From: Albula goreensis
Lineage: Eukaryota > Chordata > Actinopteri > Albuliformes > Albulidae
Direction: 5' to 3'
DNA: 64,000 nt
Assembly: GCA_022829145.1 (NCBI GenBank)
Contig: CM040747.1
Coordinates: 29,848,936 to 29,912,935, forward strand
Position numbers and translations under genes: made by a program. This document shows positions 33,087 to 44,505 of the stretch, piece after piece (the first letter of the stretch is position 1; each line of letters begins with the position of its first letter). Below the pieces are notes generated by a model. It saw only the letters and a program-made list of their open reading frames with translations. It had not been told where the DNA came from and searched no databases.

Positions 33087-36000
33087 CTACCGACAGGCCT
33101 CTTCTTTCAGCTCCTTATTTTTCCGGACTTCCTCAGCATGCTTGTCCTGAAAAGAAGGAAAATATTGATTTGTTTAAACTGATATGGTTACCAAACTCCT
33201 GAAATAAGTAAGGCTAGATTTATCAAAGCCTTTAGCACACGTTCATTTTTGCACATGTATTTTTATAGTCACATGACTTGTGATGAGAGCAAATGAGCTG
33301 CCTGAACTAATCACCAATTTTTTTTTGCACCTGTAAAGTTTTTTGGGTGATCCTAACGTTTCCCAAAGAATGCTTGCTAGATCCTCATGAACTGTTGAAG
33401 CTCCACAGACAGATGAAGCTTTTGGGGCGACATTCCACATTAAGAACCCCATGCTGGTGCCAGTGTCGTGGTTTGGGAATGCTTTCCTAGGACATGGAGC
33501 CATTGAAGCTACCATGAATTTTGTTCAGTATCATAGAATTCTAGTGAAATCATCAGGCTATCAATCCATGATGTAAAGTAGGGGTAACATAAAACGACAA
33601 TGCTACAATGACAGAAATGTATGAACAGGATGAGACAGAAAGGGTCTTGGAGAGGTAAGAAAAAGACTACTGGATTGGTGAAGCAGAGAGTTTACCTTCT
33701 CCTGAAGGCGTTCCAGCATGGCAGCCAGCAGGGCCTCCCGATTCTCTTTGTTGGCCTCCATCTTCTGTTCCAGCTTCTCCTTGGCCATCTTGATGAAGTT
33801 GTTGTTCTCCTCGATTGCCTTCTGCATGACCTCACGCTCATGTTCCCTCTTCTCAGCCAGGTGCTTCAGTAGTTCAGCCTCCTGACACTAGGGGGAGCCA
33901 AGAGAGAGGAAACGGGTAAGACAACAGGAGCTTCCTACTACAGTCTTCAATGTTTTGACTAGACACAAAAATAGACTGATTTACGAGAGAAAATGTTAAA
34001 ATACTTTGCCATGATCAGTTTTTCATTGAATGCGTAATGGTTTCTTGTAAAAATGTTTTTGAAGGCTCTGACCAGAAGAGGATATAAACTTTTTCATTTT
34101 TGGGCATTTCTTACTAAGTTTTTCTGTGTGCTTTAAAGCATGTACTTTCATACAAATCCATAGAATGTCCTTTGTAAATTTGACCAGTTATAATTTAAAT
34201 TGTATTTTATTTATTTGCATCATTCCTACTTTACAGATGAATTCAGTGTTCACGTTGCATATCTCATGCCAGCATCAATAAGACAGGTATAAGCTTAACA
34301 TATAAGCTATTTGACTTTCACAAAGAAAGTACACTCAGTTCTTTTATTGGTGAGGGCGTACAGAGATTCGACCCTAAAAGCACTGACTCATGGGACAATT
34401 TAGTTTTTACTTGCATAATGATTTGGTGCAGGATTACATGTGGGAAAGATGATCAGTTTTTGGGAAGAGGAAGGAAGTACCAGTGAGCGCAGCAGTAAAG
34501 GAGAGGTTTTCATTAAGGGAGAATAATTAGGGGACAAAACAGAGGTATCTTTGAAAGCAGAGCTTCGGCCGAGTCGGCAGCACTGCAGTGACTCTTCTGT
34601 ATTGCCACGCCTCCCTGCGCTCTCTCCTCAGCTCTCAGACGAACCGCTCTGTCAGCTGTCTGTCTATGTAACAGAAAACCCAAGATGCCAACTGGGTGAC
34701 AGAGCTTTAGCATTTACGCTGGGGGGCATTTAGCAGACACTGTTATAGAGGGCAGCCAACACATTGTTTTTTTTTACACACACTGTCGGTTTTCATGGCT
34801 GGATATCTACCGAAGCTATCCAGGTAATATAGCTTGTTCAAGGGTACAGCAGTGCCCAACATGAGCATTGTGCTTGCAACCTTTGAGTTACAAGCCCAGT
34901 TCACTAACCATTATACTTCACCAGTGCTTCATAACAAGGAGTGTGAGAGACATTTAATTCCAGCTCAAGGAAATGTCCACTAGAAACATTTGCAATTCCC
35001 TGCAGAACTTTTTTTGCGGAAAAAGAACATTGCTATTTTATAGCTTAACAACTCTTGTTTCCCAGATCTTTAGGGTAAAAGTTCCCTGAAAAGACCTGAT
35101 TTTTTTCCAGTTTCCCGGATACCCCTTATTTTCCTGCATTTTTACAGAGCTTTACCTGAACAATAAAATATTATGGCAGAACTGGAATCTACCCTGATGC
35201 TCTATGTGCATTTAGTGCTAGCGGTGCCTGGGCAGGTGTACATTGTATGGATTGATCAATCAGTGGATCGCTCACCTTCCTTCTCTCCTCTGCAGCCTCC
35301 AGCTTCTTCTGGATCTCCTCCAGGGAGGGGTCCCTACGGTGGGGCATGCAGGTGTTGAACTCTGGCACGCCGTCGAAGGAGGGGGGCTTCAGGATTACCT
35401 CGAAGGCCTGGCCAGAGGCCCGCTTGTTCAGCTCGATCACCTCCACATCTTTGATCACGCACCAGTTAAGGTCCACTGCATCTGGGGTGGGGGGGGGCAT
35501 TCATTAAAGGGGACTTCATCATAAAATGTATTTTTGATTTTGAATCGATTCATGCACTGATAAGATCCATGCCAATTAGAAAAACCATACAACACAGAAA
35601 CATATTCCTGGGGAATAACATTCATGGACCTTACAGATTCCTGGAAAAAATTGCAAGTTCACAACACATTCTAAAATGAAAAATTGTTAGCTGGATGATT
35701 GAAATCTCTACTATGTTGCTTAGTTGACCCTGAGTAAACTAGGTCTGTGCAGCCATTATTTTTTTATTATATTATTATTATATTATATTTTTTATGTCTC
35801 ACTGCTAGCAGCATATGGATGCAGCCTCCCTATAAAGCAGTGGTAGGATCACAGGTAATAATATTATACCTTCTGCCTTGTACGTTGGCTTTTCCAGGGG
35901 GTTGTTGAGCAGGCAAGAGCACAAGGCAGACACCAGGGGGAGCTCTTTTATCTTCTCTTTGTAGGCTGTGGGAAAGACCAAAGGACTGTCACTGAGCAGA

Positions 36001-36163
36001 CAAGTGTCAACCACACTGCTGAGGTTATATATGCACCAAACATTTCTGAGTGTAAATCAAATTCTGGATGGTCTATGGTCATCATCATCTTCATCATCAT
36101 TGTTCTTGCCATCCATCACTCTGTCAGGATCAGACTCATTGTTATCATCATCAATTTAACACC

Positions 36164-36210
<47 letters not shown>

Positions 36211-36391
36211 AAGGTTAAAACCGTCTCTCTCTACCTGTGACAGGTATCCTGTTCCAGTAATGGCATTAAAGGATACTATGAAACTGCAATGACTTAGTAA
36301 AGTAAATCTCATCTTATCACTGAGGGTGAGTTAAACTGCAGTCAGACACAGGACTGCAGAGAAGTTCCTTCAGCATACCTGTAAGAGTCAT
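33087..36391 (-). CDS. stmn4: Stathmin-4 (RB3), neuronal microtubule-destabilising protein
   Basis: Binds two tubulin heterodimers and promotes microtubule disassembly in neurons (family knowledge). Coding blocks, 5' to 3' on the minus strand: 36391-36379, 35965-35870, 35481-35276, 33887-33696, 33146-33087, giving 188 residues (mammalian STMN4 is 189). Every junction is GT-AG and in frame. The N-terminus [22 protein letters not shown] keeps the paired cysteines palmitoylated in the SCG10 group, which place the protein on Golgi and vesicle membranes. The stathmin-like domain follows: [18 protein letters not shown], then a proline-rich linker [10 protein letters not shown] with [21 protein letters not shown]. 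The long tubulin-binding helix is [19 protein letters not shown], then [17 protein letters not shown] and [18 protein letters not shown]. The C-terminus is [28 protein letters not shown] and FIKMAKEKL point to STMN4 rather than STMN1-3. No frame defects. Confidence 0.96.
34700..34925 (-). mobile_element. tRNA-derived SINE in stmn4 intron
   Basis: On the minus strand: AATGGTTAGTGAACTGGGCTTGTAACTCAAAGGTTGCAAG-type head (boxes A and B), a CACTGCTGTACCCTTGAACAAG core, and a tail with GTGTCTGCTAAATGCC and GTAAATG. Same sense as the host gene. Confidence 0.75.
36164..36210 (+). repeat. (ATC)n microsatellite in stmn4 intron
   Basis: About fifteen perfect TCA/ATC units, with a degenerate precursor of the same motif from 36078 onward. 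Confidence 0.96.
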
Positions 36392-36468
36392 CCTGTCCAA
36401 CACGTCCAACATTGAAAAACCTGAAAACTATCCCAAAAATCCGTCCACTGTTTCCACCAAAACTGGTC
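36379..36468 (-). other. stmn4: stmn4 exon holding the end of the 5'UTR and the start codon
   Basis: Acceptor CTTTCCAG followed by an exon starting GACCAGTTTTGG at 36468 and ending ATGACTCTTACAG at 36379, with donor GTATGC. Only the last 13 bases code. The same short-first-coding-exon layout is typical of STMN2-4. Confidence 0.75.
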
Positions 36469-37649
36469 CTGGAAAGGAGGAGAGGACATGTAAGTGACAC
36501 AGACATGCATATGTTTGGGTGAAGAACAAAAACATTGGCCAAAAACAGGTTCCTTAAATCTCCTCAAAGCGCTGTATAAGTTGATATGAAGTACAAAGAA
36601 ATCCAGTGACTGAACCACTGACAAGTTTTTTTCCACCACTCAGCTGACATATAATGAGCCAGTTCAAAGTAGTAAGAAAATATAATGCAACACATTTTTA
36701 AATACTCAACTCACTGATTATACATAAATTCAGTGTCTAAATTGTATATTGCACACACAATATGAATGCAATTGCTATTTTGTGTCCTTCATTGTGTGTG
36801 CAGCTTTTCTCTTAAACATTCCTCTGAATAAGTGCTACCAAAGAAAATATAATCTTCACAGTACATTGTGAGTGATATCATATAATTGATTCAGTATGTA
36901 TTTTTGGTATGGATATTGCAGTATTGCAAATGTATTCTATTATTCAAATTTTGGTAAGTGATAAATTACCAAGTAATTGTTGGTTTCTAGAACTTTCTGA
37001 GAAATCTTAAGTTCCAGAGTAATTTCCTGCCTCTGGGTTTTTTTCCACCGATCATTTATTTTGAAAAATGAAATGTTCCAAGACCTTTTGGCGAACGTTA
37101 GTCATTAATGTCTCTCAAACTAAACTCGAAATTTAACTGGAATCTCCACCAGTGTTCTGGAAAAAAATGTATACGACGAACCAATGGACTGTTTCTTTAA
37201 GGGCATTCGATTTCTAGGCCACACAAGGACGAGGAGATCGGTCTCGTCTGCTTCAGCTGGGAGTCTCTCTATAAACCATTACAGATGAAAAGAGGAACAG
37301 AAGTGAATATGGAGAACAGCTTCCCCTGATAGCACTGCAGTTTTCCACAGAAACCACGTCACTGCTGATTGCTTATTGAGGTTTATCTTGCTTGATTAAA
37401 TCGGCAGAATTTGTGAACACCGCGTTTTAAGGAAAGGAAGAATATGCGTGATCTCACTACTTGATCTGGAGGGACATCGGGTCTCCGGGGAGGGGTATTG
37501 AGTTAAAATCCATGTAATTAGTCAGGATTTTAATTGTAAGACTTAAACAGTAAGAGTTGAGACGTAGCCTATTGCACCATCATCGCCTACAAAAATGTAC
37601 ATAAAATGTATATACTTTATAAAATGCTAATATGTGCTATTAGTATTGT

Positions 37650-37676
37650 TAATAATAATAATAATAATAATAATAA
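37650..37676 (+). repeat. (AAT)n microsatellite
   Basis: About nine AAT units in the large 5' intron of stmn4, followed shortly by an ATC run at 37690-37703. Confidence 0.93.
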
Positions 37677-39492
37677 AAGTATTATATAATCATCATCATC
37701 ATCGTTATACCTTGTGTATTTATACGATATAATCATGGTAATCACTTTAAAACGTATTTGTACAAAGGGTATATATTGTTTATTTGTATTATTTTCATAT
37801 CAATCATTTGAAAACGGCCCCCACAATATTGATTTTGGGCAGTAACGTTTGAAGGGCGAGTGGTAGGCTTGCAAAATTCCTGCGAATTACATCGGCACAG
37901 CATTCGTTCCCCCTGTATAAGCGGGCTGCGTGTGTCACCAGCCGCATTGTGATAAATCACGGTGTTGACACGCGGCGGGGGGTCGCCGTGTATCCGGCGG
38001 GGTGCGTATTAGGGAGGGAGGCTGCTTCAGTCCGTGCCGTGGCGAACATGGATTCGCTGTCGGTCTGTGTCAAAATTTGCTTTACGCTTTTTCAGTGCAG
38101 AAATATGATTAGTGATTCTTTCAACTTAGATTTCAAGCCAGTCGTAACAAAAGATCAGCTGTGATGGTAGCCATTCTGTTTTAGATTGCATTAGTGTCGC
38201 TGAGGTTGTTACATCATTAAATCCGCATCCAATTCGCCAAAGAAGAAACGGATTCCAAATATGCCGGAGGAGCAACAGAGCAACGTTCAAAGTGTATGAA
38301 AACAGCTTGGGGTAAGAGTTGCAGAAAATCACTACATAGGAGCTGCAAATAAAATGTATTCCGACGTTAATTATTTAATACCCAGGTGAAAGGCTTGCAA
38401 TCTTAGCAATATATTCTATAGCCTGCTGGAGCTGTGGTGAGACGGAACCAGCCGTTTTATTTTGAATAATTGAGGAGGCAGAACATATTGTCTCTTTGTG
38501 GATTATCTCCGCAATTTCTTCCTTTCTTAACGCTAAATTCGTTGTTTCATAATTTAAATGGCTAAATAAACTGTTTCCCACATTAAACATCGCCCATAAC
38601 CATACACTATTGAAAAGGACATTTAAAACGCCCAATTTTATTTACCTCTAATTATTTTGATATACACACAAGTGGAAATTACTTAATGATAACCCATTTA
38701 GGTGGCAGATCGACAGTTTTACTTGCGTTTGGCAAAAGCTTGGGGTTGGACTATACTGGTGTCAGTTTAAAAGTGTAATTTACAATTGTTTAATCACAGA
38801 CCACGTGGCAGCCAGTGTTATCTATCTGAATTTTTCTTTTCAGACACATATAGTGTCCACTGCGCAAGACACACTTAATAGTTACTTAGTTAGTTCCTTA
38901 AACCAAGGGGAAAAAAACACCAACATGTAGGCTGCACAATTTTCCTACAGTTCAGTGCCATTAACGGGGTAAGCACCCAGAACATCACATCTGGAGTTGC
39001 TGAACAGAATCAAAGTCTACATCAACATCTGTTCACTTATCTACTGAACAGTATAGATTGTGAACAGTAGGATATATGTAAGGAGTATTCAGTTGTTAAT
39101 AATATAATAGATGATGAAGCTCATTCTCAGGAGTCTCCATGTTTGCACAAGTGATACAACATTTGAGAGATGTAACCAGCTTTATACACCTAGTACATAT
39201 GTTACCTGTCACGCTTACTTTGAACTGGTTTGAAATTTCAATGAACTGTCCTGCACAGAACACAAACTCATAGAAATTTGTAATGGTAGGTCTTTAATTT
39301 CCTACTATAGCACAGTGCATATCCCCCATATTTTGATGTTGCTAATGTCAGTTTCTTTTGATGCCAATCAAAAAAATGTACACCAAAATATTTATGTACA
39401 ATACAACATATAATGACCCTGAATAATTAGTACTGGTATAGAAAAAATATCAATGTACAGTATTGATGCTAGATAGTAATATACAGTCATAG

Positions 39493-39665
39493 AAAAAGGG
39501 ATTAAGAAGGGTTCCAATAAGAACCCTTAGCTTGTTTTGGTGCTTTTAGAGGTTCTATGTGTTCTGTGTGTGCTTTGAAAATGCAAAGAATCATAAAAAT
39601 TTGCTCCATGGAACCTTTCAAAGGGCCATGCATGAAACAAGCTGTGGAGCACTTTCAGTTCCTTG
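39493..39665. mobile_element. Possible MITE-like fragment with GGGTTC/GAACCC palindrome
   Basis: AAGGGTTC and GAACCCTT arms lie at 39508-39529 around a 6-base loop, followed by AGGTTCT and GGAACCTTTCAAAGGG. This GGTTCT/AGAACC pattern recurs in fish non-autonomous DNA transposons, and a related degenerate patch occurs at 29990-30115. No target duplication was defined. Confidence 0.3.
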
Positions 39666-40017
39666 TAGGACTGCTCGTTTTTAGGGAGTCCATTATGGTA
39701 GCATTTTGGAGCGGTGAAACAATGACAAAAGAATTAACCAGTCATTGGAAAAGGATGTTTATGAAGGGTGTTTTTGTCCAGTCTTCATGTGCCTTAATGG
39801 AAGCGTTTCTGTTTTTGGCGGGGGGGAGCGCATCCACCCAAAACAACTCCCCACTCCCCCCACCTTCCCTGATTACCAATGCCATGTGGAGGTTGCGGCC
39901 CTGCCCTTGTTCTTCCAGCCGCATGGTCGCGCACAATCAGAGCATGCTGTTACGAGCCCGAGCCATGATGACGCCGCGCTGAGTGAGCTTTGATCTGGAC
40001 CGTCCCGGAGAACCAGC

Positions 40018-40067
40018 CACCACCGACACCCCCACCACCCCCACCACCCCCCACCCCCACCCCTCAT
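40018..40067 (+). repeat. C-rich (CCACC)n-type simple repeat
   Basis: CACCNCC-type repeat nearly free of G; the other strand has enough G runs to form a G-quadruplex. Confidence 0.9.
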
Positions 40068-40763
40068 GACTCACAACCCCTTTTTATTTATCTGCTGTCA
40101 ATCAAAAGGAAGGAAGCTCTTACTTAAAAGGAGCCCTAGTGTATTTATACATGAACCCTTACGCATGACCCAGCTTACCTCTCACTTTCATGGAGTAACC
40201 TTTGTCTCCCCTCTGCAGTCAAGATTGCTCTCACTTTGACCACTAACGAAATGCATCCGCATCTAATATTTAGCAACTTTTCAAAAATGCAACGGATCTG
40301 TTAACCAATGTACCAATCGTGTCAACAATGTCTAGTGTGGAGTGATTTTGGATGAAAATTAGACACACAGATGCCATATCATGCATATCTGATATTGATT
40401 CAATTTTCTGCAACTGTTTGAACGAAGCAAAGACAGAGGATCATCAACTAGTTCCCACAAAGTGAATTTAGTGTTGTTACTACTGAAACACAGCAGACAG
40501 AAGCAGCAGGAAGCTTAAAACAAAACCATAGAGTGCACATGCACACCAAGGCCGAACAACGAAGGCAGCCGCAACCGATACATTATTTATGACTTCAACA
40601 AAAGTGGAGTGAAGACAAGTCAATCAGAAATGACAAGCACATGCTGCGTTCAGGCAGGAGACCCAGTGAAACTAAACATACCTAATTTTTATTTTTCTCC
40701 TCAAGCACAAAAATTATGCACCTAATAATATTCCTAGAGTCGCTCTTTTCGGCGTTGACTTAC

Positions 40764-40850
40764 CCCCCTTCCAAAATGTTGCTGGCGGTCCTCAGCTGCT
40801 CCTCTCTCTCTCCCTCTCTCCCTCGCTGCTTGGATACAGAGCTAAGAAGC
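40764..40850 (-). other. stmn4: Probable first (non-coding) exon of stmn4
   Basis: A strong donor (GGGGGG|GTAAGTC) ends at 40764 on the minus strand, preceded by a GA-rich leader. The upstream flank carries TGACATCA (40875-40882, CRE-like) and TCAGCACCA (40855-40863, matching half of a REST/RE1 site). The exon would join to 36468 across a 4.3-kb intron. The transcription start is not defined; the assignment rests on splice signal, orientation and promoter-like context. Confidence 0.5.
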
Positions 40851-40984
40851 AGCATCAGCACCAGTCCTGCTGCATGACATCACCTCCGAGCCTTGTGATT
40901 GGGTGAGCCCGATGGGCTATCATCCATCCTTCAGGATGGAGGGGAGATTGAGGTGTGCGTGTTAACCCTTTTGTCTCACGCTGC

Positions 40985-41009
40985 GGGTAGGGTGGGGTGG
41001 GGTGGGGGT
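40985..41009 (+). promoter_or_regulatory. G-quadruplex-type tract upstream of stmn4
   Basis: Five G runs of 3-5 separated by one or two bases (GGGTAGGGTGGGGTGGGG and on), about 150 bases upstream of the proposed stmn4 first exon. The sequence meets the usual four-run G4 pattern with very short loops. Confidence 0.65.
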
Positions 41010-41667
41010 TCACTGAGAACCAATGGAGGGCGGAGCTCTTGCGCTCTGTCCCAAAGGCCTAAATAATTTACATTATGTTTACATGTGAACAGGAAACAAA
41101 GAGGGTCTATCAAAATTGTAATTATTCTTGGTTTTTTGATATTATTAATGTAGTGAACAAAAATGGGTGCTAGGATCTGAACTAATGAAGAAGCAACTTC
41201 ATATAGAGTACATGTATGAGCATAATGAGTTGTCCGCATTAAAATGATGCTAAAACTACAAATACTATAAATGTGACGTTTAAAAGTATAGTATTTATTC
41301 CTTAATGAACACATTTTCCGATCACAAAGGGCATTGTCTCCAAGTTCATTTTGCTTGTGCATTCTTCTGTTCAACAGGATGGAGATCAGGTAGAAACATC
41401 TGCTTGAAAAGATCAGTCCCCTTTTCAATGGCACAGTACCAGAGCTAATTCCATTCCTCCACACACAGCCATGGTGCCTGTGTCATGCCTCCCCTCTGCT
41501 GAGAGCCCCGTCTGGCCACTCTGAAGTCACGCCCTGCTACATTTGAGCGGCCTGTCAGCGGCTCTTTAACGCTCGCCATCTGTCCCCTTTGGTCTCCATC
41601 CCGCTCCCTCCACTGGGGATATTTGTCATGTGCAGTTCAGGACATTCACAATAGATCTGACATGCAT

Positions 41668-41990
41668 AATCTGTCATTGCAGGGTTAATTGATTAATTGG
41701 TTATCAAAATGCAGAATCACAAATATGTGCTTAATGACATCATAGGGTTAATTGATCTATTGGTTAATTGGTTTTTTATTGACAATTAAAATACAGAATT
41801 ACACATATGTGCTTATTGATGTCATTTTTTGTGCGACTTGATCCATTGGTTAATTGATTTTTATCTGACTATTAAAATACAAAATGGCTAATATGACCCA
41901 CATGGTAATCTGTCTTTCTCGGGTTAAGTTAAAGATTGGTTGATTGATTTTTATTTCACAATGAAAATGCAGAATCACAAATATGCCTGT
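41668..41990 (+). repeat. Degenerate tandem repeat, about 60-90 bp unit, four copies
   Basis: Four diverged copies share GGGTTAATTGAT...TTGGTTAATTG...TTAAAATRCAGAATYACAAATATGTGCTTA-like text (starting near 41681, 41745, 41835 and 41920). Divergence indicates an old duplication series. Confidence 0.75.
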
Positions 41991-44392
41991 GTATATTTCA
42001 CTGTAATGGGATACTGCACCATAAAAATGTAAAAACTACATGATTTTCTGCCCACTTTGAATGCTGTTGACCTATGCAGATAGCTTTAATTAAATCATTT
42101 TAATGTAGGTTTTTTTTTCCACTGACTGCTTATTATAAGACAATTAGGTAAAACTAATAAAGGAAAACTTATCAGCAGGAAAAAACGGTTGACCTGATAT
42201 TTCAGTGTCACTTCTGGGGATAGAAAGCTGAGACCTCAAAATTAATCAACTCAAATGACCAAAGGTAAACATCTCAGACAAAGGGCCACAACCCACAAAC
42301 CCAGGACCCAAATATCTCCATGGTGACACAGAGGGGCCTCCACTGGAGATTTCCCCATGCACACTACACCTGCTGGCTAAAATCGATGGTGAGGTGAATG
42401 TCTTACAATTCCTTAAAGGGACAAAGGAACAGACAGGTGCAGAGGGTTGCCAGTTTGCAGGTACTCCCACCACGGTACTCTATACCGAGGGTGACCGCTT
42501 TTTGCAACAGAGACACACTCTGAATCAACTGCTGACTGTGACTGATGTCCTGAGAAGCTGTGGCCAGTGAGGACCACCAAAACAAACCTTGGGCAAATGA
42601 AAGTTGTATGCAGAATTTCAGTTTGTAATAGGACAGTAACCCAAAGTTCCCAGTCTTCAATTCATATGCAAGAGATTCATTTCATGATAATAGTTATTCA
42701 TTAATCGATATATAATACGCAATATTGATCTCCTTGGAATGGATCAACAGAGTTGCCCTGATTGCAAAGTGATATCACTTCCAGTCTCAAGCCAAATAAG
42801 TCCCTTTAATGGAGGTATTAATCATTCTTGATCATCATTCAGCTAGTAAGCGTAAAAAGTGGCCTGCGAGCGACCTGCTGTTGGCACAGCTGTCCCCGTT
42901 TCAGCCCCACAGTGGTCCAACAGTGAAGGGAAGCAGAGTAACAGCTGTTTAAGAAGCAAAATAGCCAGTGAGTTGTCCTGCCAGAAGTGGACCACTGTAT
43001 AGCATTAGCATATCAACATTAGCATATCAACGGCTGCTTCGAGTGGCGGTCCTATAGTGGCCTACCACTGTCCTGGATCAATTCCCTTGGTACAATGGTG
43101 ATTGCTAAGGTAGGTATCTTTTGTTTTTACCCAGTCAGTCCTCATTGTTGTTGGAGTTAGCATTAGCCAGATGTTTGTTGAAATCAAACCTGTTCTGGTA
43201 GATGGGATTCTCTGGAAATATACTGCAGGCATGGAGGGTCTTCCTCTGCTAATTACCCAGGGTCAGCTGGCCAAGTAGCTGTATACGCAATTCCAGATTA
43301 GACCATGTTTTGTGTGTGTAAAATAAGACATAAGAACAGCCTTATGATGTCACCTCATTAGCTTATCAAAGCTAAGACACATGTCAAATGGCATAAATGA
43401 TTGGAGTAATTGTTACCCTTTTTGCCAAACCCTGTACAAAGGTTGACATGTCATTTGCCATCCATGAGTTCAAACTGGCAACAAGTGCACCAAAATTATG
43501 TAGGGAACCCACAGTGTATGGTGGTTTTTGTCACGTTATCAAATAAGGGTGCTGAAACATGTCATCGAGTTCTACCATAATTTTTTCCCTTCACACTTAT
43601 TTCAACAAAATGTTTGGCTCGTTGCCATTCAATCATTTTATTTTGAACATGGGACATTTATCCTTAATTTCTTTCTAAATTGTTTCTGACATAGGAAGGG
43701 ATCCTTAAACAGACATTAAGAGTAATTCAGTACAATTACCAGCTTGTCACAGTTAAGAGCTGAAAATATGGTTGAAGAGACACTGTACTGGTTCTGAGAA
43801 CCCTTACAATAGATTTGTTACATCAGACAAAAGTTAGTGTTACTGGTATTGAGTCTCAATGAAGTATCATCCATGAGCTTGTAGGCACTTACCTAAACAG
43901 AACAGAACAATTTGATTATCCACTGAAACTATAAATGATTCATATATATTATGCATATATATGCATCTACAGACCGACAAAACATCAGCAGCCTGATCAT
44001 ATTGCACTTAACTCTGTACACATGAAAAGCACAGAAACACAATCTATGCAACAAAGTAAAGTGAACATGGCCGTGCACATTACAAACTCTGTATGCAGAC
44101 ATGGTCACTTTGAATGTAAATTTATTTATAATTATTCCTTACATTTATTTTGAAAGCATGAACAATGCTTCAGTTTAGAATGAGATCAGCGACTGCAGTA
44201 TGATGGCAGTGCAAGAGGGTGGAGGGGAGAGGGGTGGTGGCTCGGTGGATGCTGCACCTCAAAGTGGAGAGGCTTTTTTTGGGGGAGGGGGGGGCGTTCT
44301 CTCTCCATCTATGATTCTGCTCACATAATCATACATATGATGTCATCCAGCTGCCGGCCAGAGGTGGATGAGGCACCTGCTGAACAGAATAC

Positions 44393-44505
44393 AGGGGAGA
44401 ACGAGGGAAAGGACAGGAGAGCAGAGGGAGAGGGGAACAGCACAAGAGAAAGGAGTGAGAGAGGAAGTGATTGAGAAAGAGGGAGAGAAAGAAGAAGGGG
44501 CTGTT
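44393..44505 (+). repeat. Polypurine tract
   Basis: About 110 bases composed almost entirely of G and A, with few pyrimidine interruptions; a similar shorter tract lies at 44688-44745. Such tracts can form triplex (H-DNA) structure. Confidence 0.8.

Noticed and set aside
16021-41000. Search for mir-206 and mir-133b, which lie next to IL17A on human 6p12
   Set aside because: Neither the mature sequences nor their complements were seen by eye anywhere in the window; they may lie outside it.
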